Positions 31,312 through 42,604 of a stretch of 64,000 nt of DNA are shown piece by piece. The notes under the pieces were generated by a model, which worked only from the letters and a program-made list of their open reading frames with translations, had not been told where the DNA came from and ran no database searches. Each line of letters opens with the position of its first letter. Position 1 is the first letter of the stretch. The translations under genes and the position numbers were made by a program. The DNA is from Nothophaeocryptopus gaeumannii (taxonomy: Eukaryota > Ascomycota > Dothideomycetes > Mycosphaerellales > Mycosphaerellaceae): assembly GCA_031771865.1 (NCBI GenBank), contig JASISA010000001.1:62001-126000 (forward strand). Direction: 5' to 3'.

Positions 31312-33039
31312 TCAAGCATCATCTGCCTCACCAATCCCTGAATCTCTCTTATTGTGCCTCAACTTGACAAGTATCCTTGCCTTGGGATCGGGCAGAGCAG
31401 CAGTTTTCATATTGATTTGTTTCGGTCTTCCTCCCTCCAGCTTGACATCGTAGTTGAGCACAATATGCGCCAGCATCAATTTCATCTCTTGAGAAGCTAG
31501 AGTGATTATGATTAGTTTCCGTACTGTGAGCAACCAGGCGAATGATCTCACCAAAGAATCGTCCCGGGCAGGCGTGTCGTCCATGTCCAAATCCCATGAA
31601 TGAGTCGCTCGTTGTCACAACACCTTGCGTCTTCTTCTCCAGCACTTTGCCCTCGGCATCGAAAGACTCTCGGTTCCTTGAGAAACGGAAAGCGTCGAAC
31701 TCGTTGGGGTTCTCGTAGAACTCCTCATCGCGATGCATTGCAACACTTGGCACACCGAGCTTAACGCCAGCTGGAACGTGAGATCCATTGCTGAGGTCGA
31801 TACCTTTTGGATTTATCACAACTCGCACAAGGCCCGTGATCATCAGGCTGGAGTAGCGCATAGACTCCTTGATAGTGCTGTCGATTCGGACGAGTTCATT
31901 GACGGCGACCTTGTTCCATTCGCCGTTGTGAGCTGCCAACACGCGAGCACACTCCTCGCGGAGACCTTCGACGAACTCTTCGGCTCTGGGAGAGCTGTAG
32001 AGGTCGAACAGAGTGCTAGTAATGGTGGCGCTAGTGGTGTGTATGGCAACCATGTTGAGTCTCATGAGTCGACGCGTAATGCGGTTTATGTCAAGCTCAT
32101 ATGGATCATTCTTCGCCACGCACTTCTCGATCAGCCACTGCAGGGCATCAGTTGGTGCGCCATCGAGGTTGCCGCTCTGGACCTTTTCGATTCTCTCCTT
32201 GATGATTGGCGTCGCGAGTTTCTCGCATGTCTTGATCATACGCTTGTTCTGGTAGCATAGCAAGGGTCCAATGAATGGACGAAGAAGTCGTGGAATCGTG
32301 TTCAGAATAGCAGCTTCGCCGAAAATCGCGTTTCCGTACAAGCGAGTCGTATTGAGCCATTCGGAGCTTCGACCTGGCTGTGTTCAGTCTCTATCGGATC
32401 TTGTAGTCCACACGCATACTTACAGAGCACTTCTCCACTGAACACTCTATTGGCTGCTCGGCTGATTATGACCGTGCAGGTCTCGAAGGCTGGTAAAGCG
32501 GTCCATTCGTTGGATTTGACTTTCCATTGATCTTGAAACCCCAATACCAACTCATTAAAGACATCAGCCGTCAACAGAGGCAATTTACGAGTCAATTGAT
32601 GACGGACGACATCGAAATGAAGCGGTGTCGCAGGGAGATCGCCATCGCCCGTGTATTCCACCCGAAATGTGTGTCTGATCGCAACAAAAATGTCGATATT
32701 TTCATCGGTGTGGGCCATGTATTCTTTGATCATGCTCGGCGGAAGCATGACAAGCGGTTCGGTGGCAAATTGCGGTAGGGCGTATAGCAGGTTCCTCTTG
32801 GAGTATCTCTCGTAGGCCTCGTTTATCAGCTCAGGAGTGTGCTGCAGAGACGATAAGCCCGCACGGAAACCAGCTAGCCATCCTTTCTCGCCGCCTGCCC
32901 ATTTCAAACGTCGCCAGTAGCGAGCCGGGGCGCTGAAGAAAGATAACGCGAAAGAGGCCAGCAAGTATGCGGCGAGCAAACCTGCGCCAGCTGACAATGC
33001 CGTGCTAGTAGTGACGAGCTCATGGTCGAACAGCTCCAT
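31312..33039 (-). CDS. Cytochrome P450 monooxygenase
   Basis: Exons on the minus strand are 33039-32424, 32373-31552 and 31496-31312 (introns 50 and 55 nt; GTAAGT...CCAG and GTGAGA...CTCTAG), giving 540 residues. An N-terminal membrane anchor (GLLAAYLLASFALSFFSAP) is followed by SGEVLCRSSEWLNTTRLYG across the first splice. The I-helix region has VAIHTTSATITSTLFDLY and the K-helix ExxR is in DSTIKESMRYSSL. After that come NEFDAFRFSRNRE and the heme loop SFMGFGHGRHACPGRFF with the Cys ligand. The layout resembles the fungal P450s close to ent-kaurene/indole-diterpene oxidases (MGFGxGRHACPGRFFA). Substrate is not assignable. Its promoter region faces the end of a Zn2Cys6 regulator gene. Confidence 0.92.
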
Positions 33040-33853
33040 GTCGAACAGCGTTGCGGGTAGACCGTATGAAGATGCTCTGCAAAGCTATGCAGGTCAATAA
33101 AGTAGATACGAAGTCTTGCGTTTGTAGAGAGCTCAGACCCGCGCGTGTATAAGGGACTGTAGGATCTCATGTCTAAAACCCCAGGGCTTTCTGGTGTGGA
33201 TAGGGCTGGGGCTGGGTGGTTGAATAATGCCCGGCTGGCAGTGCTTACCTAGTGTATGGGCGTGAAGTAGGCATTCGCGCTCGAAGCATTGGTCCTCATG
33301 AACTATTTCTCCGGGACTCGTAAGGGAATAGGCACCGTCAGCTCTAAGTTTGACGGAGCGTTGGAAAACAAGCGCAGTGTGCTGCTCCGTAGCAAGCCAC
33401 TTTCTGACTGAGATTCTGTGCAGATTAATCCAATTTATGCTAAGGTAAGGTAACGTTCGCTTGTCGAAAGAAAGATTCTTCTGTCTTCCAACGGCCTGAC
33501 GACCTGAGCCCAGGCTGTCATCCGTGAGAAACCTATCGACAGATAGTCCTGAGCCTCTTTTGCATAAAAGAGATCACGAGGTAAACAACACACCCGAACG
33601 TCCAAGAAGGCCTTGGCAGTACCCTCTTGTGGATTGCTTTTCGCGGCTTCAAGAGGTGATCCAATTCCAGCACTTTTCGTTCACCGTTCGATCAATAGTT
33701 GGACGTGTTTTGCGCAAATGGGCTCCAGTATCTGGTCTCTATGACGGGCATCTGCCGCAGCACTAGTCTCTCATTTGCTTAGCGGGATTCGGACAAGACG
33801 CGCGTTGCTAGCCAAGGCCAAGTCGAATGTGTTGCACGGCATCGATCATCGCA
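33040..33853. other. Intergenic, 814 nt
   Basis: Promoter of the P450 plus the 3' region of the regulator gene. Nothing else is recognisable. CGG-type Zn2Cys6 sites could be sought here, but I see no convincing inverted pair. Confidence 0.35.
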
Positions 33854-35150
33854 TCAAGAAACACTTGACTCCCAATGCGACTTGAGTTCCTCCACAATGC
33901 GCTGAACTGGCCATCCCGTCTGCTTTCGACAGGCAAGAAGCCGTCGAAGCAGCTCATCACGAGTACCGGGAGATCTCACGAACCTCCCACAGTAACAGAT
34001 TGGGCCAAAGGAATTGACCACAACAGGAGCCGCAGTAGAAGTGAACGCCAAGCCGCACAGGCGAGTGGCAGTCGCTTCTAGAGATGCATCGAGGTCGGTC
34101 TGACTGTGCTGATCAAGCTGGGACTGCTGGAGTATGCAGTATGCGACCAGGTCGTACTGAATGCTGGCGGTGTGCGACTCTTGCAAGGTGTATATCTTCG
34201 GCAAGTTCGCAGGTACACCGACGCCAGTGTTATCGCAATAGGGCTCGAAGTGCAATGGAAGTGTAGCTCTCCAATGTGACAGCTGTTGCGACAAGGTCGG
34301 AATGTCGCCCGGCGAAAGACCGGAAGCGAAGCAAGAGTTGATAATCTGGCCCAAGATCAACGTGACCACGTTGAGCTGGTCCTCGTCGGTTGTCGCGACA
34401 TATACTCCAACTAGCTTTTGAGGATCAATTTTCAATGGACAGCGGTTCATCAGGCTGTACGTGATGTCTTCTCGAAGGTAGTTGAAGAAGCCGGCACGTA
34501 AGACAGACGGAACATTGAAGTCGATGTGCTGGCCGTCAGCTAAAGCGTAGGCTCCACTTAGATGTCGGTTCGGATCAAATTCCTCGGACAGGATCTCGAA
34601 CGATCGAAGCAAACACACCGCAGCCAATGCATCTTCTTTGGCCTTCTGGGAAGAAGTCACCTCTAGAGCAATCAGGTACTGCACGCAAGTCTGGTGGTAT
34701 GCTTCCGCCGTCGAACGCAGCGAGGAAGAAGCAATACAACTTTCATGCATCGCGGCGAAGGCGAGAATTGCGTTGAACAGCAGTGGCGATGTGAGAGCAT
34801 GCTGCGGAATGGCTCTCGCAAAGCTGCAGTGTAAATCGCTAAGATCGTACCTGGGTATAGAGCGACGTCAGTCGATTGGCATGCTCTTCTTGGTCACTTG
34901 GTGGGCGAACACTGACCAGGGCGCGAGGTTGACAATGTAATTTTGGAAGAGCTCAGCCACTCGTGGCGACTTCAAGGCGTCTTTTGGCCAGTGCGCACTT
35001 TGTGTGGCATTCTCCTGCCCGTCACGTTCACGTCCATACTGCTGGATCTTGAGATCAGACGACCGGTCACAGAATCGTCGTGCGGCCTCGCAGCGATTGC
35101 AAGTCGGGACATTTTCATCGCATTTGAGCTTCCTTCTTCGGCATGTTAGG
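33854..35150 (-). CDS. Zn2Cys6 transcription factor (5' end unresolved)
   Basis: Two exons are clear on the minus strand: 35150-34917 and 34850-33854 (66-nt intron GTCAGT...TACCCAG). They encode about 409 residues. Exon one begins inside the zinc cluster. The residues are LTC-RRRKLKC-DENVPTC-NRC-EAARRFC, and an upstream exon ending in TG would supply the missing first Cys codon and give CX2CX6CX6CX2CX6C. A donor of that type exists at the right distance (ATG|GTAATA near 35225), but I cannot trace a start codon in frame, so the first exon is open. The rest is the fungal-specific regulatory domain (LFQNYIVNLAPWYDLSDLHC, LLFNAILAFAAMHESC, LRAGFFNYLREDITYSLMNR). It adjoins the P450, its most likely local target. 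Confidence 0.83.
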
Positions 35151-35258
35151 CTGGCGGTGTTCAGCGGCGGCTCAGGCTCAAGGCTCCGCAGTCACTCTGG
35201 TGCAAGAGATGGGAGATTATATTACCATGCTGGCACAGATGGTCAGTCCGTGTTGCAA

Positions 35259-35280
35259 TGTGTGTGTGTGTGTGTGTGTG
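35259..35280. repeat. (TG)11 microsatellite
   Basis: Uninterrupted dinucleotide TG repeat, 22 nt, upstream of the regulator gene. Confidence 0.9.
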
Positions 35281-35481
35281 GTGCATGGTTGTTGACTGGC
35301 TGTACCTGCATTGCTTAGAATCTTCGGCATGTCAGCGGTGTTGGAAAGCGCTGGCTGGTATCGATCACGTCGTTGCACGTCCCGATGGTTGTCTTCCGCG
35401 TCCCGATTCGCAACATCATCGTCGTGGTGAAGTGGAATGCTCCAATCATTAATCATTAACCATGCCGTGTTGTTGATCGTT

Positions 35482-35502
35482 GAGGAGGAGGAGGAGGAGG
35501 AG
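35482..35502. repeat. (GAG)7 microsatellite
   Basis: Seven perfect GAG units, in non-coding context. Confidence 0.9.
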
Positions 35503-35810
35503 ACGCGGGCAACCGAAGTGCTTAGAATTTGCCAAGCGCCAATCAGCGTCGATGCGCTAGACCTAAAGTAATCGGACAGAAGGCTGAATGACGTCCTCTC
35601 CATTCACATCCCTGATCTCGCAACAACGCGCTTCCAATCCAGTCGCCAGTCTCCTCCCACACGCGATCCGTGATGGTCATGGTGTCGACGACTGCACATG
35701 CGGCATGCGGCGAAAACGTCTGACCAAAGACTTGCAAGGTGCAGTACGAGACCTTTTCTTGTTCCCTCTGTACACCCTCCCGCGCTCTTCCTACCCGTGT
35801 CCGCAACAAA

Positions 35811-35832
35811 CCTGTACCTGTACCTGTACCTG
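35811..35832. repeat. CCTGTA hexamer tandem
   Basis: About 3.7 perfect copies of CCTGTA. Confidence 0.85.
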
Positions 35833-36147
35833 CGTCTTCGATTGTTGGCAGCTGATTCTGCATATCGGTTGCATGCACCTTTCGCCACCTCAATTCCACT
35901 TTCTCGCAATCATTCCATATACCCCCAGCACCTCTAGCGCTGCAGCGGCTGAGAGATAGGCAATCCGCGTCACTGGGCGCCGTGCTCGAGTGGAAGACCG
36001 TTGACCAAGGTCCAATATCAGAGCTGTCGTCCCTCTAAGGGTTCTGCGTCCGGAGTAAGCTCTTCGTATTCTACGTACTCCCTTCGCGCCAGCGCTCATA
36101 CCCGCTGCACGCGCCCCACCGGTTGTAGGTGTAGGGCGAGACTAGTG

Positions 36148-38642
36148 ATGGGCTTGACTACACGACGAAAATCGGTTTTCTCGGAACATCTCGACGACGC
36201 GACCTTACCCAACATCTCGACTTCGCTGCAAAGTACTTTCGAAAGGGACCGAAGACGATCTGTGCCTGGCGTACGTTTTCGAAGCAAGGACGACGTTCTT
36301 GTGATCGAGAGGCCGGAATATGCTATCCGTTTGAGTGGCGATTCGGGAATATCACATCGACAGAAAACGAGGATAGCTGTTCCGTCATCGTCTGAGTCCC
36401 CACTTCCCGTTCGAAATCGAACCACGATGTATCGGTTCGGTGCGATCGTTCTCCTCTTGGTTGCCGTTATCCCTCTTTTACACAGCACCTCACTCTTCGG
36501 ACATGCAACGCCACTGCTTCAACCGGTCAGTGGAAGCACCATCCCACAACGCAAGCAGACACAGCCTCAGCTCAGTCGACGGGCAGACAGCCCGACGGAT
36601 GTGTGCTTCAGATGGGCCCAGCAATCTGCGCTGGTCAATGGCACTTTGTATCTCTATGGAGGTCAAGCAACGACCGAAGCAAGCCAAACAGAGAATACTT
36701 GGAACAACGATTTTCTATCACTAGACCTGACTAAGACTTGGCAAATCGCTACTCCCTCTCTTACGGGTCTTCCACAGCCGTCTGGACCACCTGCTGTTGC
36801 CTTGGGCTACCTCTGGAATTCTCACGAAAGTCTTTATCTATACGGTGGGGAGTTTTCCTGGAAACCTGTCACGAGCCCAGTGGCATTCTCCACCTGGGAG
36901 TACGCGATTGCAGATGGAAACTGGATAGAGCACAGCAACCCTGTCACTTCGACGGGTGTGAGTGCACCTAGCAGCAATCAAGCAGTTCAGCGCGCGGCTG
37001 AAGGTGCCGGCGTCAACGTACCATCTCTTGGACGCGGATTCTACTTCGGAGGCCATCTTGATGGTTACACCACCGAAGGCTGGTCGCAGAGCGTTGCAAG
37101 GGTCTATCTGCAATCGCTCCTCGAGTTCACGTTTCCCGGCTATTCCAACAATCAGGTCAATGCTTTGGAGAGCGGAAGCAATGCAAGCTCGGACGGGGCC
37201 TATCGCAACATTACAGAGGGCGGTCTTCAAGCGGATGCTGGCTTCACGCAACGAGCAGATGGCCTGCTCATCTATGTTCCTGGTTTTGGTGAACAAGGCA
37301 TCCTTCTCGCGCTCGCAGGTGGTACCAACGAGACCTTCACACAAATGAACAACATCAATGTCTACGACATTGCCAATAGCAGCTGGTACACTCAAGCAAC
37401 TTCTGGCTCCACGCCCAAAATCCGCGTCAATCCTTGCGCGGTCATTGCCGCGGCGCCGGACGGCAGCTCCTACAACATCTACATGTTTGGAGGACAGAAC
37501 CTTATTCCGGCCGGGTCCCAGACTCAATACGATGACATGTGGATTTTGACACTGCCTTCGTTTACCTGGATTCAGGTTGATACGAACGGGCAAAATGTAC
37601 CATACGGGAGAAGCGGACACACTTGCAATGTTTGGGATGGCCAAATGGTCATGGTGGGAGGTTATGTTGGCAGTTCCGATCTGACTTGCGAATTGCCGGG
37701 CATCTACGTCTTTGACATGTCGGCGCTGGAGTGGGTCAATCAGTTCACGGCCAAATCAGCAGGATCAGACGACGGGTCTTCTTCTTCGTCGTCCGCTGAC
37801 ATGAAGTTCGATGGCAGTGGTTCGACCGGTTCCAACAACCCGTAAGTCATTCAGTTTTGTGTGTTAATTGCAGACCACTGACAGCTATCAGCTTCAATCA
37901 ACAACCAGCGCAGCAGTATAACAAATCGGCAGCCGGGGGTCTCGAAGGCTCGTATGGCTACACCGTACCGCAAGCCGTGATCGACGTCGTAGGCGGTGAC
38001 AAGAACGGTGGTGCGACCGTAACTGCACCCGTCTTCACCGCAACGGCCGGACCTCTGGCGACCGGAAAGCCAGTGACTTACACCATCACCAATGCGGACG
38101 GCAGCACGACGACTTCTACATCGAGTCCGAACAGCTCGGCGAACAACAACGGTGGTGGAGGGACAGACGGCGCCAAGATTGGCGCGATCGTAGCTGGAGT
38201 CGTCGCCGGCATCCTCCTCATTGTCGCCAGCTACCTCGGCTTTTGTGCGTATGTCTACCGGAAGCAGCTTCAGCTCTACAAGCGCCATGTCGAGATGGGC
38301 CAAGCACAAGCTCGAGGCGAGAAAGTCCCAGCACCGGCTTTCCTCGCGACCAATGGCTTCAGCTCCGGTAAGCAGACGCCTTCACTCCCGAGTTCTGGCG
38401 CATATACCGGGCCTGCTGCTCGTTGGAACACACATACCAGCGAAGGCGCCAGCAATCACAGCCGTAACGAGAGCGGTGGGGGCAGCGGTGGCGGTAATCC
38501 GTACACCGGAAATGGATATAATGCGGTAAGGAGGAATAGCGACGTGAGCGTAGATGAAGACCTGCTTGGTGGGCATGAACCGACTTTTGTTGGAGTCATG
38601 CTCAATCCGAGGAGGAGTTTGCGAGTGATTAATCGCGATTGA
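36148..38642 (+). CDS. Kelch-repeat cell-surface membrane protein
   Basis: Exons 36148-37841 and 37892-38642 (50-nt intron GTAAGT...CTATCAG) give 814 residues. A second ATG at 36427 (MYRFGAIVLLLVAVIPLLHS) begins an excellent signal peptide and would give 721 residues. That start fits the topology better, but the 93 codons before it are open and look protein-like. The extracellular part has kelch-like blades (SALVNGTLYLYGGQATTEAS, ESLYLYGGEFSW, YNIYMFGGQNLIPAGSQ, VPYGRSGHTCNVWDGQMVMV) and N-glycosylation sites. A Ser/Thr/Gly-rich stalk and one membrane helix (IGAIVAGVVAGILLIVASYL) follow. The cytoplasmic tail is Gly/Asn/Ser-rich. Such proteins are cell-wall or polarity-linked in ascomycetes. 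The function here is not known. Confidence 0.85.
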
Positions 38643-39913
38643 TGAAGACATCATGAAGCATACGGCAGGTGATGGCATCAGTACAGATGACAGTGTATAG
38701 TGACGAGATTTGTATAGCATAGATACCTCTCGACAGCCATGTTAACATGTAATGATAATGAACGACAGCATTTCGATATACACTTACCGCCCTGTCAATC
38801 ACGCCGGAGACAAAGATGTCGTCGTTCCCAGGACGATTACACGAGACCGATAAAAATCGATGCCTTGTCGCCTGACTTGCCGGAAATACTTTCAACCACA
38901 AGCGCCTCACATCGGACTTCTCTCCCAGACCTCTCCCAGCTCATCATCGCTCTCTCTCCTACGCGCCTCATGCGTTCGCATCATAATAACTGAATACTGA
39001 CGACCCGCGACACCGCACAACACGTCAGTGACCAATCAAGTCCCCTAGGTTTAGCAAAAGTGAAGTTGTAATTTGCTTAGTCGTTGATCAATCGTTGGGC
39101 TTGTATGAAGTTAGCCTCAAAATTTGAAGGGCCTCCTGCACGGCGTTATCCATTAGCTATGCAATCTCGCACAGCCTTGCATAGCGACTCTATTGCCTCC
39201 TCTCCTCGAAATATCTAATGTAAATCGTAGCAACTTCGCAGACACAGGCGTAGACACCCAACATAGCGAAGAGAATATTGAATTTCCGCTTTCGACGTGT
39301 ATTATCGACCGTGCACAATCACATGCACATCTACTTATGCCGGGCAGTAGGCTGTCTTGGCGGGCTGTCCGGATCCTCTTTGCGGCAATACCTCGCGTGC
39401 TCCAGGTGCTCTCAAACCCACGTCCCCCAACCCCGGTCCCATAAGACAAAGTCTGCGGATTAGACCCATGATACCACCATCACTCACCGCGTCGTCTCCA
39501 ATCGCTCATATCACCATCCTGGCATTCTGGAAAAGGGTTAAAATCCGTCGAGATTCAAGCTTGCATTCATACCCTTTCGCTTCTCCCGAGTACGTCCGTA
39601 AGTCACTTCTGGGGAGCAGTGCTTGCTGTGATGAGGCTTGGGCAATAGTCAGAGTTGTGGACTTTTTTGGCTTCTGATTGTCCGAGTTATGCCGGTTGAA
39701 ATGCCGTGATGTGATGTCTCGTCGCCAAGAAGGCTGGCATTGATAATTGGCAGTGAAGAAGGAAGGGAAGAAGAGTAGTACACAGACGTTGCTCGTTTCT
39801 TCAGCACTGCTGCTTGCTTGCTTGCTTGCTTGCTTGTTCTCACTAGTCTGCGTCGCCAACTTCGGGACTGCGGCTTCTCAAGCAAGCACACAGTCTTCTT
39901 CTAGAAGAATTTG
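38643..39913. other. Intergenic, 1271 nt
   Basis: Between two rightward genes. Only short ORFs with Ser/Arg-rich content, plus a tetranucleotide repeat. Nothing else supported. Confidence 0.4.
39811..39836. repeat. (TGCT)6.5 microsatellite
   Basis: Perfect tetranucleotide tandem in the promoter-proximal region of the next gene, ending about 75 bp before its start codon. Confidence 0.9.
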
Positions 39914-41428
39914 ATGACTATAGTTCCAGACTCGCCCGGCATGCACGGAGGCTTACTGGTTCGGAGCATTTTTGGAGATTCACTACCGGCTGGTCATGAT
40001 GTTGAGCCTGCGAAAGTCCCGCTTGGGGCACAGATTGCTTCGGTATGTATATCATCTTCGGAGATCGCCTGGCGTGAATGCTAACGATGTCTATAGATGT
40101 GCTTGAACATCGTCACATTGCCTGTACTGGGTGCTTGTCTAACACGAAGTGAGTCCGTCTTGACGAGCACGTTGCCTTGCTGTAGAGCGCGTGTACCAAC
40201 ATTCTCCGACCCTTCCAGGAACTCAAAGAATACGAAAGTGGACAAAACTGCCAGTGTCCTGCGTATTACTTCTCATAATCTACGTCGACTCCTTCCTCTT
40301 CATCTTCACGACAGCCTTGCTGAAAGATATCGGCATCAACAAGTCCGCTGGCATTTGCCATGGAGCTATCCTAACATGTCTGATCTGCTACATGAGCACA
40401 AAAACTCTGATGTACACGTTTTTGGTCGAGAAAGCAGTACGTCTGCGATTACAAGAAGCGTCATCTAATGCTGACATGAAGCTAGTGGATTGTGCGAGGA
40501 TGCCTGCAGCGACGGCGAGATTCCAAGCTGTACCTGTTCAACTGCTTTGGTATGCTGCTACCGTATGCCGTTGCTGTAGTACTCAACTTTGTTTGGTCAG
40601 TATACATATGGAGTTGCCCATCGCCGGACATTGCTGACTCTCTTGGCTTTCAGGAGGATAGCATACATCGAGGTAGACGGGAAGTGCATCATCGGCATGG
40701 AGAAGAAAGCAATGATGCCGCTCATCCTCTTTGAAGTTGTGTTAAACATTTACCTCAACGCATTATTCGCCGTTCCTCTTCGCAGTAAGTTATTCTTCGC
40801 ATGCTCTAGGGCAGAAGCTGAACTCCTATCAGAGCTCTACTCATACCGCCATGGCAACGGTAGAATGAGGAATCTGGCCTTTCGAACCTTCATTGGCAGC
40901 TGCGCGACTCTCATATCAAGTGTTGTCAATCTCACAGTACTCATGGCTGTTGGCGGTGAACCAGGATGGCTATGCCTAATGCTCTGCAATGCAGACAGTA
41001 AGTCTGCCCGTATAAGCCCGATGTGAGCCTCTGACCCGTATGTCACAGTCCTCTTCTGCGTCCTCGTCCTCCACTGGGCCACCAGCTTCGACGGCAACGA
41101 CAGCGTGACCCACTCCTGCTCGCACCCCTCCCACCATCCCTGTCCGCCGACCCTCAACGTGCAAATCCCCGACCCAAACTCATCGAAACGTCGAAACTTC
41201 TTCCGCAGTTGCGAAGAGGACTTCCCAGAAGGTTGTTGGAAACATCATCCGTGGGAGATTGCGGATGTTGCAAAGCTACCGAATGGAGAGCGAGGGAACA
41301 GTATACCGATACCGATGAGGCAGGAGTCGATCGAGACGAAGATTACGAGTGGGACCGTGACGGATTTGAGTGATGATTTCGAGAGGGCGGATAGTATTGT
41401 GCCTGCGCCGTTGGGAAAGGATGTATAA
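39914..41428 (+). CDS. Fungal multi-pass (7TM-like) integral membrane protein
   Basis: Seven exons (39914-40042, 40097-40148, 40186-40436, 40486-40595, 40654-40784, 40833-40997, 41049-41428) give 405 residues. All introns are GT-AG, 37-58 nt, and all joins keep frame. About seven hydrophobic segments are seen, with the family-like blocks STKTLMYTFLVEKAWIVRG, LYLFNCFGMLLPYAVAVVLN, IAYIEVDGKCIIGMEKKAMM, RNLAFRTFIGSCATLISSVV and LFCVLVLHWATSFDG. The C-terminal ~100 residues are soluble and Ser/Asp-rich. I know this as a widespread ascomycete membrane family with GPCR-like topology but no assigned ligand. The name is therefore descriptive. An unusually intron-rich gene for this window. Confidence 0.82.
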
Positions 41429-41772
41429 ATAAGGTATGCATACTTTAGCATGCATTGGAACGCGCATACGATCAAGCACAACACCAGTCTGGCATATTCC
41501 AAAGCGCGTCTGTTCAGGCTGCCAAGAACCTCACATGGTGCCTGGATGGCCTCAAGCACGGCTGACCATTCACTCACGACCTGACGTCTGGGATGACGCA
41601 ACCTCGTGGCCCCGCTCGCAAAGTTTGTACACAACACACGAGAACCTACAGCTCTCACTGCACGCTACAACACTCACATTCAAGATGCGTCCTCCTCTAA
41701 ACACGATTTAGTCTCGACTTTCGTCTGACCTCTAGTATCTTCTCTGAAACATCTCATACGACTGCAATACTG

Positions 41773-42417
41773 ATGGCGACCGCGACCGATCGAGCGATGG
41801 ACGCAGTCGCTGAGCACGTGCGCTCGAATACAGCGACACGCTTGCGGGAAGAGTTCACGTGGATGAAGACGACGACGACTCTCAACCAGCTGGCGGAAAA
41901 GCTCACGGCTGAGTGTCGAGTCAGTATCGTCAATCAGTGAGTAGAGCCTAGGCAGGTTCCAGCGGCTAAGTATGTCGTCAACCACCAAGTCCGCGCTGAG
42001 GCATCACCCATCTTTTACGGAAAGAATATCTTCTACGTTCACATGACAGAGGCCTCGCGCAGGCACAAAGACCCAGCATCCCTGGACAATTGGCTCAAAG
42101 TAGTCGGCCCCAAGCAAGCCGCGACGGTCAAGAACCTCCACCTTCTCTTCTACGATACGAGGACGCCATTGCAGCTGGTGAACAAGATGACTTGGCTTGA
42201 GCGTGCGGTACGAGAGGCTGAAGAGCGCGAATAACTGTCGAAGCGCGCAGGTGTTCTGAAAACGTATTGGGTCGATTGGTTTGGCGTTCCGGAGGAGGCA
42301 ATCAAGTTGGACTATAGGATGTGGGGTATACAATTCGCGTTTGGGAGGAGGATGGATCGAGTGGTTGAGGGAGATTTGATTGAACTTGCGGAGGCGGAGG
42401 AGGCGAGGACGGGTTAG
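41773..42417 (+). pseudogene. 2EXR/F-box-like family, copy A (broken, internally deleted)
   Basis: The frame opens at ATG 41773 with a helical exon 1 (EEFTWMKTTTTLNQLAEKLT) ending in ...VNQ at a CA|GTGAGT donor, the same position used in the sister copies. No acceptor restores frame, and the LPxELRNxIYE block expected next is missing. The same frame then resumes with HQVRAEASPIFYGKNIFYVH and NWLKVVGPKQAATVKNLHLL. TAA 42235-42237 interrupts it, and the frame runs on (AGVLKTYWVDWFGVPEEAIK) to TAG 42415. TGA 41938 and TAA 42235 plus the internal deletion mark it as dead. This is the only plus-strand copy of the group. Confidence 0.72.
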
Positions 42418-42604
42418 ATTTGATATTGGGACGAGAATCGGGGAGCCTGGCGAAAGGCGGGGAAGTGCAGTATGGTCGAGTGGCTAGAGCAAATGCTAGA
42501 GTGTTGACGTGACCAAAGTACCTCGAGGGTCTCCACCGTTGAGTTTGTGGATGCGGCTTTGTTAGGACTACTCTGTTCGAAAGTGTCGCGTTAAAGTCTC
42601 GTCT

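Larger units (their letters stand above)
35151..36147. other. Intergenic with three microsatellites, 997 nt
   Basis: Divergent upstream region of the Zn2Cys6 regulator and the kelch protein. It probably contains the missing first exon of the regulator. Three short tandem repeats lie within 575 bp. Confidence 0.45.

Noticed and set aside
42473..42545. tRNA-like stretch with a GGTCGAGTGGCTAGAGC box
   Set aside because: It resembles the A box and D arm of a Ser/Leu tRNA, but no proper B box (GGTTCGAATCC) or acceptor-stem pairing follows. At most a chance match or decayed relic.
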